Shown here piece by piece: positions 36,476 to 46,280 of a DNA stretch of 64,000 nucleotides. The position numbers and the translations under genes are program-made. Numbering within the stretch: the stretch's first letter is position 1; each line of letters starts with the position of its first letter. Under the pieces are notes generated by a model, which made no database searches, was not told where the DNA came from, and worked only from the letters and a program-made list of their open reading frames with translations. This DNA is from Pseudomonadota bacterium (GTDB lineage Bacteria; Pseudomonadota; Gammaproteobacteria; Burkholderiales; SG8-39): NCBI GenBank assembly GCA_021811085.1, contig JAJZPQ010000003.1, forward strand, positions 1-64,000, read 5' to 3'.

Positions 36476-39364
36476 TTAGCTGGAAGCGGAACCGACGCTC
36501 ACGCTCACCCGCGTCCCCTTTCCGGGTATCGATTCGATCTGCCAGCTGCCGCCGATGGCCTCGGCCCGCTCCTGCATCGACAGCAGCCCGAGACCGTGCG
36601 TTTTTGCGCCGGCGCCCTCCAGGTCGATGCCGACGCCGTTATCGGCGATGCTCAGCCGCAGCCGGTCGGAATCGGCATGGAATTCGATCGTGACAACGCT
36701 CGCCTGCGCGTGCTTGGCGCAATTGGTCAGCGCCTCCTGCGCGATGCGAAACAGCGCGATCTTTTTCTCCGCCGGCAGGCGCCGGCCCAGATTCGCCCCG
36801 TTCACCTCGACCGCAATCCCGGTGCTGCCCTCGAATTTGCGCGCGTATTCCTCCAGCGCCGAGCGCAGGTCGCGCTCCTCGAGCAGCAGCGGACGCAAAT
36901 CGACCGTGAGGTCCTTGGCATTCGCCTTGGCCTCGTCGATGAGCCCGATCAACTCGGACATGCGCCGCCGCATGCCGGCGGCGTCGCCCGGCGGCAGCTG
37001 TTTCTGCAGCAGCGTCAGGTTGAGGCCGATGGCGGCCAGATTGGAGCACACGCCGTCGTGCAGCTCCGCCGCCAGCCGCCGGCGTTCGGCTTCCTGCGCC
37101 TCGCCCAGACGCCGCGCCATCCCCTGCAGACGCCGCGCCAGATTCAATGCCGCGGTCTCCGCCAGGCGGCGCTCCTTGACCTCGGCCTTCAGGGCATCGT
37201 TGGCTGCGCTGAGTTCGGTCGTGCGCTCGTGCACACGGCGCTCCAGGTCCTCGTTGAGTTTGCGGATTTTCTCCTCCGCCCGCCGGCGCTCGGTAATGTC
37301 CTCGCGCAGCGCAAAGAATCCGGTCACCTCGCCCGCCGCATTGCGATCCGGAATGTAGCGCAGCGAGCGCGTGCTGGCCTGCCCGTCGCCGTCGACGAAA
37401 GTACGCTCGTATTGCACTTCCTCGCCGGCCAGGGCACGCCTTATGTAAGGCTGCAGCACGGCATAAGTTGGTTCGCCCACGAATTCGCGCGCGCTGCGTC
37501 CTTGGTAGTCGGCACCGTAGCTTTCGCGGTAGAGGCGGTTGGCGAACGTCACGCGCTCTTCGCTGTCGATGTGCAGGATTGCGATGGGAAACGCGTCGAA
37601 CAGTTCGCGCAGATGCGCTTCGTTGCGCCGCAGCGCCTCTTCGGCCCGCCTCGCCTCGGTGATGTCCGCCAGCACTCCGACCAGGCCGGCGACCCTGCCG
37701 CCGGCGTCGGTCATGCGCCGGCCGGTGATGCGCCCCCAGAATTCACTCTGATCGGCACGCACGTAGCGGCGCTCGCGATCCAGCTCGTCGACCGCGCTAT
37801 GCAGCAGAGCGGACATCGACTGGCCTGCCTCCGCGCGCTCGTCCGCGCGCACATGCTCGAGGTAGGCGCTGCCGATCAGGCGCTGCAGGGGAACGCCGAA
37901 CATATCCGCCATGCGCCGGTTGGCATGGGTAATTACCCCTTGCGCATCGACTTCGAAGATGGCGACGCTGGACGTGTCGTACACCAGCTGCAGGTGCGCG
38001 ATCTTCTGCTGCAGCGCCTCCTCCGCCTGCTTGCGCTTGGAGATGTCCTGCGCGACGCCGACGTAGCGCGTCGCCGTCCCGCTTTCCGAGCGCACCGGAA
38101 AACCGCGGTCCCAGATCCAGCGCAGCGCCCCGTCGGGCAGGACGATGCGGTATTCGAAGTCGAAAGGAAGTCCGCCGCTTTTTGCCGCCTCCACTCCGGC
38201 CAGCACGCGCTCCCTATCCTGCGAATGTATGGCATCGGCGAAGGAACGCGGGTTCTCCATCAGCCTCTGGCGCGGACGTCCCCAGATGCGCTCGTACGCC
38301 GCGCTGATATAAAAGGTCTTCTCGGACTTGCTATCGGCCGACCAGACCACCTCGTCTATGGTTTCCGCAATTAGCCTGAGCCTTTCCTCGCTTTGGTGCA
38401 AATCCGCCTCGAGCCGGGCGCGGCCCTGCTCCGCCAGCAGCGTGTGACGCCGCCTCGAATCGAGCAGTTGCGCTACCGTCAGCAGCAAGACGGTGGCGAG
38501 CACGCCCGCCACCACATAGATCGCGCGCTGCGCGCGATACGGGGCCAATACCGTATCCAGCGCCTGCCCGACGAATACGGTCAGGGGATAGCCGGGAACG
38601 TTCTGGTAGCGATACAGGCGCTCGATACCGTCGGTCTTGGCCTTGCGGCGAAAGCCGCCTTCGGGCGCCGCGTCCGGGCTGAGCGCCGGCGAGTCTGCCA
38701 GGGAAATTTTAGCTACCCGGGCGAGATCCTGCGAACTCGCGACGATCTGTCCGTCGGCGCGCACCAGAGCGATGATCCGCCCATCGCCGAGTTGAATATT
38801 GTCGTAGATCTGCTCCAGACCCGGCGGCGGCACGAACAGCGCGAGCACGCCGGCAAAGCGCCCCTGCGCGTCAGGCAGCGCGCGCGTAAATTCGATCGTC
38901 CATTGCTTGAGCACCGGATCCAGCGCGGGCGCACCAATCTGCAGGTCACGACGGCCGAAATCCTTATGCGCTTTGAAATAGGACTGGTTCGATACGTCGA
39001 CGCCGCGCAAACCGGGCGGGCTGCTGTAAGCGATGCGGCCGTCCGCGCCGACCACGATGACGCGGGCCACATGCTCGTGCCGCAGGTTCTCCTGCTCCTG
39101 CGCAACATGCGTGTCGAAAGACGCCAGGTTTTGGTGCCATTCCGAACGCAGATGCAGCAGCACCAGGTCGATGGCCCGCACCGACGCCGCTTCATGCTCG
39201 GCCAGACTGCGCGCGAGAATGTGCCCCTGCGCATCCGCCATGGTGACCGCTTCGCGCTTGGCCGCATGCAATGTGAACGCGATCGCCCCCCACAGCAGCA
39301 CTACGGCGAGACCGGCGGCCGCAAAGAGCGGCAATCCGGTACGGCTGACGGCGTCGAGACGCAT
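36476..39364 (-). CDS. Multi-PAS sensor histidine kinase, HisKA_3 (NarX/DegS) type
   Basis: A 962-residue kinase. A transmembrane helix (about 10-30), a Cache-like periplasmic domain (30-290; [20 protein letters not shown]) and a second helix near 295-315 precede three PAS/PAC units (about 340-460, 470-590, 600-720; each ends ITERR- or ISKRK-like). The transmitter has the HisKA_3 box [17 protein letters not shown] (His769) and HATPase [10 protein letters not shown] with [11 protein letters not shown]. The start [10 protein letters not shown] fits the first membrane helix; the frame is open further upstream without typical sequence. Ligand unknown; the partner is probably the regulator at 35765. 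Confidence 0.9.
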   Translation of the reverse strand: MRLDAVSRTGLPLFAAAGLAVVLLWGAIAFTLHAAKREAVTMADAQGHILARSLAEHEAASVRAIDLVLLHLRSEWHQNLASFDTHVAQEQENLRHEHVARVIVVGADGRIAYSSPPGLRGVDVSNQSYFKAHKDFGRRDLQIGAPALDPVLKQWTIEFTRALPDAQGRFAGVLALFVPPPGLEQIYDNIQLGDGRIIALVRADGQIVASSQDLARVAKISLADSPALSPDAAPEGGFRRKAKTDGIERLYRYQNVPGYPLTVFVGQALDTVLAPYRAQRAIYVVAGVLATVLLLTVAQLLDSRRRHTLLAEQGRARLEADLHQSEERLRLIAETIDEVVWSADSKSEKTFYISAAYERIWGRPRQRLMENPRSFADAIHSQDRERVLAGVEAAKSGGLPFDFEYRIVLPDGALRWIWDRGFPVRSESGTATRYVGVAQDISKRKQAEEALQQKIAHLQLVYDTSSVAIFEVDAQGVITHANRRMADMFGVPLQRLIGSAYLEHVRADERAEAGQSMSALLHSAVDELDRERRYVRADQSEFWGRITGRRMTDAGGRVAGLVGVLADITEARRAEEALRRNEAHLRELFDAFPIAILHIDSEERVTFANRLYRESYGADYQGRSAREFVGEPTYAVLQPYIRRALAGEEVQYERTFVDGDGQASTRSLRYIPDRNAAGEVTGFFALREDITERRRAEEKIRKLNEDLERRVHERTTELSAANDALKAEVKERRLAETAALNLARRLQGMARRLGEAQEAERRRLAAELHDGVCSNLAAIGLNLTLLQKQLPPGDAAGMRRRMSELIGLIDEAKANAKDLTVDLRPLLLEERDLRSALEEYARKFEGSTGIAVEVNGANLGRRLPAEKKIALFRIAQEALTNCAKHAQASVVTIEFHADSDRLRLSIADNGVGIDLEGAGAKTHGLGLLSMQERAEAIGGSWQIESIPGKGTRVSVSVGSASS

Positions 39365-39565
39365 GTGCGGTTCTGCCCGGCAGCCGGGATTCCCGCTGCC
39401 GCGGTTATGGACGAATCGCCACCTTACCAGAGCCGCGCCTGCCAGGGGAAGACGCTGTCTGTCCGCGCTGCCTGCGCCCGGCCGCGCGCGGGGAAAATTC
39501 ATCGCCGACGCACGGCCGCGGCCTGCCTGCGGGATTACAATTGGCGCTCGAGCGAAAGGATCAGC

Positions 39566-40435
39566 ATGAAACTGGATTCCGACGATTTCCGCGTGCCGCC
39601 CGGAAAAAAGCTCAGCCTGAAGAAGTGGCCGACGCGGGTGCCGCCCGCCTACAAGTCGAAACAGCAGTATCAGCAGCTGCTCGCGCAACAGGTCGAGCAG
39701 CTCGCCGCGCTGCAGCGCCTGTTCTACGCCACCGACCGCTATGCCTTGCTGCTGATCTTCCAGGCGATGGACGCCGCCGGCAAGGACGGTGCGATCCGCC
39801 ACGTGATGTCGGGCGTCAACCCGCAAGGCTGCCAGGTGTTCAGCTTCAAGCACCCCAGCGCGACCGAACTCGATCACGATTTTCTCTGGCGCACCACGCA
39901 GGCGCTGCCCGAGCGCGGCCGCATCGGCATCTTCAATCGCTCCTATTACGAAGAAGTGCTGATCGTGCGCGTGCATCCGGAAATCCTGCGCAGCCAGGGC
40001 TTGCCGGCGGAGCTGCTCGACGAGAAAGCCATCTGGCGCGAACGCTATCGCTCCATCGTCAACCTGGAAAAGCACCTGTATCGCAACGGTACGCGCGTGA
40101 TCAAGTTCTTCCTGCATCTTTCCGAGGAAGAGCAGCGCAAGCGCTTTCTCGCGCGCATCGACGAACCGAACAAGAACTGGAAATTCAGCCTGGCGGACAT
40201 AGAGGAGCGCAAATTCTGGAAACAGTACATGCAGGCCTACGAGGAATGCCTGAGCGCGACCAGCACGCGCACTGCGCCCTGGTATGCCGTGCCCGCGGAC
40301 GACAAGGAAAACGCCAGGCTGATCATTTCAAAAATAGTGGTCGACACGCTCAAGGGCCTGCGCCTGGCCTACCCCGAGCTGAGCGCTGAGCGGCGGCGCG
40401 AATTGCAGGCAATCCGCAGACAGCTGGCGCAATAG
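39566..40435 (+). CDS. ppk2: Polyphosphate kinase 2 family protein
   Basis: A 289-residue P-loop kinase that transfers phosphate between polyphosphate and nucleotides. Walker A is [15 protein letters not shown] and Walker B/lid regions are [16 protein letters not shown] and [25 protein letters not shown] precedes the ATG by 6 nt. From the family it may make ADP/ATP from AMP/ADP or the reverse; the subclass is not resolved. It is 5 nt upstream of the trehalose synthase gene and ends up in the same transcript. Confidence 0.92.
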   Translation: MKLDSDDFRVPPGKKLSLKKWPTRVPPAYKSKQQYQQLLAQQVEQLAALQRLFYATDRYALLLIFQAMDAAGKDGAIRHVMSGVNPQGCQVFSFKHPSATELDHDFLWRTTQALPERGRIGIFNRSYYEEVLIVRVHPEILRSQGLPAELLDEKAIWRERYRSIVNLEKHLYRNGTRVIKFFLHLSEEEQRKRFLARIDEPNKNWKFSLADIEERKFWKQYMQAYEECLSATSTRTAPWYAVPADDKENARLIISKIVVDTLKGLRLAYPELSAERRRELQAIRRQLAQ

Positions 40436-40440
40436 GCACT

Positions 40441-42666
40441 ATGCGGCTGTCCCTGCGCTTCGTCTTACCCCTGATGCTGGTTTTGGCGGGCATTGCCTAT
40501 GCCGTCGCACCGCTGGTCGACCGCCTGACCCTGAGCTGGTTCGTGCACGACCTGGAAAGCCGCTCGTCGCTGATCGCCAACACCATCCAGGAACCGCTGC
40601 AGGAACTGCTGGCCGCCGGCAAGCGGGTCAAGATCCTGGAATTCTTCAACCGCCTCACCCAGGACGAACGGCTGTTCGCCGTAGGCTATTGCGCCACGCC
40701 GGCGAGCCGGGCCCTGGCCACGCGCTCGCTGCCGCCGGAGGTCCGCTGTTCCGACCTCCACCTGTGGGAAGGGACCAATCATCTGCTGCCCAGCGCGAAA
40801 GGGCCTTTGCACGTGACGGTGCGCCCGATGGTGAGCGAGGCGGCGCCGGAGGGCCGCCTGGTACTCGTGCACGACATGAGCTTCGTCACACGCCGCAGCG
40901 AGGAAACCAAGCGCTACTTGTTCTACCTGTTCATGGGCCTGGCGGCGGCGGTGTCGTTGGTCACGGTGGTCATCGCCCAGCTCTCCTGGCGCGGCTGGAT
41001 GGCCGGCATGCGCTCCCTGCTGCGCGGCGAAGGGCTGCTGCGCCAGCCCAGAGGCGCCCAGCCGAGTCTGCCCGAATTCAAGCCCATTGCGCGCGACCTG
41101 CAGCGGCTGATCCGCGAGCTCGAATCGGACGCGCGCGCGCGTGACGAAGACCAGATCACCTGGACCGCGGAATCTCTGCGCGCGATTCTGCGCGGCGAAT
41201 TGCGCGGCGAAGACATCATCGTGGTTTCCAATCGCGAACCTTACATCCACCAGCGCCGCGGAGATCGCATCGAGGCGCAGCGCCCCGCAAGCGGCCTAGT
41301 CACCGCGCTGGAGCCGATCATGCGCGCGTGCTCGGGCACCTGGGTCGCGCATGGCAGCGGTTCGGCCGACCGCGAGGTGGTCGACCGGCACGACCGCGTG
41401 TCGGTGCCGCCGGATAAACCCGCCTACCGCATCCGCCGCGTCTGGCTCACGGCAGAAGAGGAAGCCGGCTATTACTACGGCTTCGCCAACGAGGGCCTGT
41501 GGCCGCTGTGCCACATTGCGCATGTGCGGCCCACTTTCCGCTCCGGTGACTGGGCCCAGTACGTCGCAGTCAATCGCAAGTTCGCCCAGGCGGTGGCTAG
41601 CGAAGCCAAGACCAAAGCTCCCATCGTGCTGGTGCAGGATTATCATTTCGCGCTGCTGCCGAGCATGCTGCGCGAGGAACTGCCGGATGCGACCATCATC
41701 ACCTTCTGGCACATTCCCTGGCCCAACCCGGAGTCCTTCGCCATCTGCCCCTGGCGCGACGAAGTGGTGGCGGGGCTGCTGGGCAGCAGCATTCTCGGCT
41801 TTCACACCCAGTTCCATTGCAACAATTTCGTCGATACGGTGGACCGTTTACTCGAGGCACGGGTCGACCGAGAGTCTTTCACCGTCTCCTTCGGCGGCAA
41901 GCTCACGGCCGTGCGCCGCTACCCGATCTCGATCGCCTGGCCGCCGGAGGCGGAGATGCTGCAAAAGAACGTGGCCGATTGCCGCAGCGCCGTCAGAGAG
42001 CAGAACGATCTCCCGCCGGAAGTCATGCTCGGCATCGGCGTCGACCGGCTCGATTACACCAAGGGTATCGTCGAGCGCTTCCGCGCGATCGAGCGCCTGC
42101 TGGAACTCAATCCGGAGTGGATCGGCCGTTTCAGCTTCGTGCAGATCGCCGCGCCGACGCGAGCGGGCATCGAGGAATACCAGCAGCACGAGGCGCAGGT
42201 GCGCGCCACGGCCACGCGCATCAACGGACGTTTCGCGCGCCGCGGGCCGCCGCCGATCGTGCTCAAGGTCGAGCACCACGAGCCGCGCGAGGTCTACGCG
42301 TATTTTCGCGCCGCCGATCTATGTTTCGTGAGCAGTCTGCACGACGGCATGAATCTGGTGGCCAAGGAGTTCGTCGCGGCGCGCGACGACGAGCGCGGCG
42401 TGCTGATCCTGTCCCAATTCACCGGCGCCGCACGCGAATTGCCCGAGGCCTTGATCGTGAATCCCTACGACGCGGATCAGTGCGCCGCCGCGCTGCATCT
42501 GGCGCTGACGATGCCGGCGGCGGAACAGCGCGACCGCATGCGCCTGATGCGCGGCCTCGTGGCCGAGTTCAACGTTTTCCGCTGGGCCGGCCGCATGCTG
42601 CTCGACGCAGCGGCGATGCGCCGGCGCGGCCGCCTGATCGGCAGGAGCGGGGGCGTGGAGACTTGA
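40441..42666 (+). CDS. otsA: Trehalose-6-phosphate synthase with N-terminal transmembrane sensor-like module
   Basis: A 741-residue fusion. Residues 1-255 have a transmembrane helix (about 8-28), an extracytoplasmic domain of about 130 residues (with [16 protein letters not shown]), a second helix (about 160-182) and a HAMP-like coil. The GT20 domain (about 258-735) is complete: [24 protein letters not shown], the UDP-glucose and phosphate site [10 protein letters not shown], and [14 protein letters not shown]. It joins UDP-glucose and glucose-6-phosphate. A classical OtsA is about 470 residues and soluble, so the module probably tethers the enzyme and may gate it by an external signal. Confidence 0.92.
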   Translation: MRLSLRFVLPLMLVLAGIAYAVAPLVDRLTLSWFVHDLESRSSLIANTIQEPLQELLAAGKRVKILEFFNRLTQDERLFAVGYCATPASRALATRSLPPEVRCSDLHLWEGTNHLLPSAKGPLHVTVRPMVSEAAPEGRLVLVHDMSFVTRRSEETKRYLFYLFMGLAAAVSLVTVVIAQLSWRGWMAGMRSLLRGEGLLRQPRGAQPSLPEFKPIARDLQRLIRELESDARARDEDQITWTAESLRAILRGELRGEDIIVVSNREPYIHQRRGDRIEAQRPASGLVTALEPIMRACSGTWVAHGSGSADREVVDRHDRVSVPPDKPAYRIRRVWLTAEEEAGYYYGFANEGLWPLCHIAHVRPTFRSGDWAQYVAVNRKFAQAVASEAKTKAPIVLVQDYHFALLPSMLREELPDATIITFWHIPWPNPESFAICPWRDEVVAGLLGSSILGFHTQFHCNNFVDTVDRLLEARVDRESFTVSFGGKLTAVRRYPISIAWPPEAEMLQKNVADCRSAVREQNDLPPEVMLGIGVDRLDYTKGIVERFRAIERLLELNPEWIGRFSFVQIAAPTRAGIEEYQQHEAQVRATATRINGRFARRGPPPIVLKVEHHEPREVYAYFRAADLCFVSSLHDGMNLVAKEFVAARDDERGVLILSQFTGAARELPEALIVNPYDADQCAAALHLALTMPAAEQRDRMRLMRGLVAEFNVFRWAGRMLLDAAAMRRRGRLIGRSGGVET

Positions 42667-42668
42667 GC

Positions 42669-43442
42669 GTGCAGCGTACACCGCCGCCTCCGGCGCCGCG
42701 GCCCGATTGGGCTTATTTCCTCGACGTGGACGGGACCCTGATCGACATCGCCGACACGCCGGATGCCGTGCACGTCGACGCGGCGCTGCTGGACCTGATC
42801 GCTCGCCTGCACCGGGCGAGCGGCGGCGCCGTGGCGCTGGTCAGCGGCCGCGCTGTGGCCGACCTGCAGCGGCGCCTGGGCAAGCTGCGCCTGCCTCTGG
42901 CCGGCCAGCACGGTCTGGAACGCCGCGATGCCGCAGGCAAGCTGCACCTGCAGCGCACGCTGCCCGCGAGCAAGCGCGCGATCAAGGCGGCGTTGGCGCC
43001 GGCGCTCGCGCGCCACCCCGGCCTGCTGCTCGAGGACAAGGGGCTGGCGCTGGCGCTGCACTATCGCCTCGCGCCGCATCTGGCGGCCTATGCACAGCGT
43101 CTGATGGCGCGGCTCGCCGCCGCTACCGGCCCGGGGCTCGAACTGCAGCGCGGCAAGCGCGTGGCGGAGCTCAAACCGGCCGGCGTGGACAAAGGCACCG
43201 CAGTGACCGCGTATCTGGCCGAAGCCCCGTTCAAAGACAGACGGCCGGTATTCATCGGCGACGATCTCAACGACGAGCACGCCTTCGCCGAGGTAAACCG
43301 TCGCGGCGGCGTATCGATCAAAGTCGGCCGCGGCGCGAGCTGCGCGCGCTGCCGCCTGCGCGACGTCGCTGCAGTAAGGACTTGGCTGATGGCCGCGCTC
43401 GAAGTCGGGAATGAAGCGCCTTGCTTCATCGCAGCCAAATAG
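42669..43442 (+). CDS. otsB: Trehalose-6-phosphate phosphatase
   Basis: A 257-residue HAD-superfamily phosphatase that releases trehalose. The motifs are YFLDVDGTLIDIAD (nucleophile Asp), ALVSGRAVADL, LKPAGVDKGTAVTAYL and FIGDDLNDEHAF. GTG at 42669 is 9 nt after GGAG; a TTG at 42663 overlapping the otsA stop is the alternative. It completes the ppk2-otsA-otsB operon, which is closed by a terminator at 43557. Confidence 0.93.
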   Translation: MQRTPPPPAPRPDWAYFLDVDGTLIDIADTPDAVHVDAALLDLIARLHRASGGAVALVSGRAVADLQRRLGKLRLPLAGQHGLERRDAAGKLHLQRTLPASKRAIKAALAPALARHPGLLLEDKGLALALHYRLAPHLAAYAQRLMARLAAATGPGLELQRGKRVAELKPAGVDKGTAVTAYLAEAPFKDRRPVFIGDDLNDEHAFAEVNRRGGVSIKVGRGASCARCRLRDVAAVRTWLMAALEVGNEAPCFIAAK

Positions 43443-43556
43443 CGCGGCCAGCGTCAGGGCTTTGCCGGGTTGCGCGCCGCGGGCATCGTCGGTACAGTGC
43501 GCAGGGGCCGTCGGCGGCATCGGCGGCAGACGGCGAACGACCGGATCAAGGTGACA

Positions 43557-43584
43557 CGAGGGGACGCGTCCCCTCGTTTTGTTT
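43557..43584 (+). terminator. Rho-independent terminator after otsB
   Basis: CGAGGGGA, loop CGCG, TCCCCTCG, followed by TTTTGTTTG. It lies in the 192-bp gap between otsB and the efflux operon. Confidence 0.88.
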
Positions 43585-43634
43585 GTTCCGCTAACACCGC
43601 ACTTGCGCTGCGCGGCATGGAGACATTCAGCAAC

Positions 43635-45149
43635 ATGCGAGCTATTGCATTTGCACGACTGGGAGGCCTCCGGCGTACCGCGGCTCTGGGCTCCCTGTGC
43701 CTGACGCTCGCCGGCTGCGCCGCGGTGGGGCCGAATTACCAGGCGCCCGCGGCGCCGCAAGCGCCACGCTATACCGAAGCGCCGCTTGCAGCGCAGACCG
43801 CGAGCGCAGCCAGCGCTTACGGCGCGGCACAACGCTATGCGCCGGGCGCTGCAATTCCGGCCGACTGGTGGGAGCTGTTCCGCTCCGAGGCCCTGGGCAA
43901 GCTGGTGCGCACGGCGATCGCAGACAGCCCGACGCTGGATGCGGCCAGGGCCGCGCTCACCCAGGCGCAGGAAAACCTGAACGCGGAATATTCGGTGCTC
44001 TATCCCGGCGTCGACGCTGGCGCCGGCGTCCGGCGCCAGCGCACCACCGGCGCAAGTGCCGGCCTGCCGAACGCACCGCCGAATCTGTTCACGCTGTACA
44101 ACGCCTCGGTCGGCGTGTCCTACGCGCTCGATCTCGCCGGCGGCGCCCGGCGCGAACTCGAGGCGCTGCTCGCGCAAATCGATTACCAGCGGCTGCAGCT
44201 CGAGGCGGCCTATCTCGCGCTCACCGGCAATGTCGTCACCGCTGCGGTGCAGGAGGCGTCGCTGCGCGCTCAGATACAGGCGACGCGCGCAGTCGCACAC
44301 TCGCAGGAAGAGATCCTGCGCGTGGTGCAGAAGCAATTCGAACTCGGCGCCGTAACTCGCGCTGAAGTGCTGGCGCAGCGTGCCCAGTTGGCGCAGCTGC
44401 GCACTGCGCTGCCGCCGCTGGAAAAAGCGCTGGCGCAGACGCGCAATGCGCTCGCCGCGCTGATCGGCCGTTATCCTGCCGATGCGGGCTTGCCTGAGTC
44501 CGAACTCGCGCAGATGAGCCTGCCGCAGGAACTGCCGCTGAGCCTGCCGTCGGAGCTCGCGCGCCAGCGGCCTGACGTACGTGCCGCCGAAGCGCTGCTG
44601 CACCGCGCGAGCGCGGAAATCGGCGTCGCCGAGGCGGCAAAGTACCCCCAGCTCACGCTGAGCGCGACCTACGGTTCGGCGGCGACGAGAACCGGGGACC
44701 TGTTCAGCGGCGCAACCAACACCTGGAATCTGGGCGCGGCCCTGTTGCAGCCGATTTTCCATGCGGGCAAGCTCGAGGCACAGCGGCGCGCTGCGGTCGC
44801 CGCCTACGATCAGGCGCTCGCGCAATACCGGCAGACGGTCCTCACGGCGCTGCGCAATGTCGCCGATGTGCTCGAAGCGCTCGACGGCGATGCGCGCACG
44901 CTCAAGGCACAGGCCGAGGCCGAGGCCAGCGCGCGCGAAAGCCTCGCGCTGGCGCGAGCGCAATTCGAACTCGGCGCGACGAGCTATCTCGCGCTGCTCA
45001 ACGCGGAGCGCCAGGCGCAGCAGGCGAAGATCGGCCTGGTACAGGCTCAGGCGGCACGCTTTGCCGATACCGCCGCGCTGTACCAGGCTCTGGGCGGCGG
45101 CTGGTGGCAACGCAAGGCGAACATCGAGAAAGGGAGCATGCAACGATGA
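43635..45149 (+). CDS. RND efflux outer-membrane lipoprotein (NodT/OprM family)
   Basis: A 504-residue TolC-like channel with a lipoprotein signal (lipobox LAGC). Paired repeats of the family are visible (DWWELFRSEALGKLVRTAIA; NSPT-like ADSPTLDAARAALTQAQENL; second copy ELARQRPDVRAAEALLHRAS). The ATG at 43635 has GGAGA about 12 nt upstream; another ATG at 43617 is possible. It overlaps the adaptor gene by 4 nt, so here the outer-membrane gene comes first in the operon. Confidence 0.9.
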   Translation: MRAIAFARLGGLRRTAALGSLCLTLAGCAAVGPNYQAPAAPQAPRYTEAPLAAQTASAASAYGAAQRYAPGAAIPADWWELFRSEALGKLVRTAIADSPTLDAARAALTQAQENLNAEYSVLYPGVDAGAGVRRQRTTGASAGLPNAPPNLFTLYNASVGVSYALDLAGGARRELEALLAQIDYQRLQLEAAYLALTGNVVTAAVQEASLRAQIQATRAVAHSQEEILRVVQKQFELGAVTRAEVLAQRAQLAQLRTALPPLEKALAQTRNALAALIGRYPADAGLPESELAQMSLPQELPLSLPSELARQRPDVRAAEALLHRASAEIGVAEAAKYPQLTLSATYGSAATRTGDLFSGATNTWNLGAALLQPIFHAGKLEAQRRAAVAAYDQALAQYRQTVLTALRNVADVLEALDGDARTLKAQAEAEASARESLALARAQFELGATSYLALLNAERQAQQAKIGLVQAQAARFADTAALYQALGGGWWQRKANIEKGSMQR

Positions 45150-46270
45150 TTAGGCGCATGGTGGTGATGCTGGTGCTCACCGGTGTCGTTTTCGGAGGCA
45201 TTTTCGGTTTTCAGGCATTCAAGTCGAAGATGATCCGCAAATACATGAGCGCCGGGCAGCCTGCGCAGACGGTGTCGACCACCAAGGTCCGGTACGAGCA
45301 ATGGCAGACGCAGGAGCGCGCCGTGGGCACGCTGCGCGCGGTGCGCGGCGCCGACCTCGCGCCCGAGGTCGCCGGCATCGTGCAGGCGATCCGCTTCCAA
45401 TCGGGCGACAGCGTAAAGGCGGGCACGCCGCTGGTGCAGCTCAACGCCAACGCCGATACGGCCAGACTCAAGTCGCTCGAGGCGGCGGCGGCGCTCGCCG
45501 CGAGCACTTACCGGCGCGATGCGGAGCAATTCAAGGTGAATGCCGTGAGCCAGGCAACGCTCGATGCCGATGCCGCCGCCGCGAAGAGCACGCAGGCGCA
45601 GGTCGAGGAACAGCAGGCGCTGGTCGCGAAGAAGCTGATCCGCGCGCCTTTCGACGGCCGCGCCGGCATCCGCGCAGTGGACCTGGGCCAGTACCTGAGT
45701 CCGGGCACGAAGATCGTGACGCTGCAGGCGCTGGATCCGGTGTTCGCCGACTTCCTCGTGCCGCAGGCTGCGCTCCCGCATTACCGCGTCGGGCAGAAAG
45801 TCGTCGTCGTGAGCGACAGCTTTCCCGGTGAGCGCTTCGAAGGCCGTGTCGCCGCGCTCGATTCGAAGGTGGACCCGGCAACGCGCAACGTCAAGGTGCG
45901 CGCCACGGTGCGCAATCCGAAGCAGCGCTTGCTGCCGGGCATGTTCGCGACGGTGCAGACCGACCTGGGCGGGCCGCAGCGCCTGCTCACGCTGCCGCAG
46001 ACGGCGATTTCGTTCAACCCCTACGGCAATACCGTTTTCGTGCTCGAGGAGAAAAAGGCCGCCGACGGCAAGACGGAACTGCTGGCGCAGCAGAAATTCG
46101 TCACCACCGGCGCGACGCGCGGCGACCAGGTGGCCGTGCTCTCCGGCTTGAAGGAGGGCGAGACGGTGGTGACTTCGGGGCAGATCAAGCTGCGCAGCGG
46201 CGCGCCGGTGGTCATCAATAACGACATCCAGCCCACGAACGACGCGGCGCCGCGCCCCGTGGACGAGTGA
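45146..46270 (+). CDS. RND efflux periplasmic adaptor (membrane fusion protein)
   Basis: A 374-residue adaptor with an N-terminal membrane anchor (MVVMLVLTGVVFGGIFGF), a lipoyl/hairpin region (DLAPEVAGIVQAIRFQSGDS, VKAGTPLVQLNANAD, KKLIRAPFDGRAGIRAVDLG) and a beta-barrel (VDPATRNVKVRATVRNP, RLLPGMFATVQ). It links the inner-membrane pump encoded 10 nt downstream to the channel encoded upstream. Confidence 0.93.
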   Translation: MIRRMVVMLVLTGVVFGGIFGFQAFKSKMIRKYMSAGQPAQTVSTTKVRYEQWQTQERAVGTLRAVRGADLAPEVAGIVQAIRFQSGDSVKAGTPLVQLNANADTARLKSLEAAAALAASTYRRDAEQFKVNAVSQATLDADAAAAKSTQAQVEEQQALVAKKLIRAPFDGRAGIRAVDLGQYLSPGTKIVTLQALDPVFADFLVPQAALPHYRVGQKVVVVSDSFPGERFEGRVAALDSKVDPATRNVKVRATVRNPKQRLLPGMFATVQTDLGGPQRLLTLPQTAISFNPYGNTVFVLEEKKAADGKTELLAQQKFVTTGATRGDQVAVLSGLKEGETVVTSGQIKLRSGAPVVINNDIQPTNDAAPRPVDE

Positions 46271-46280
46271 CGGCGCGGCG

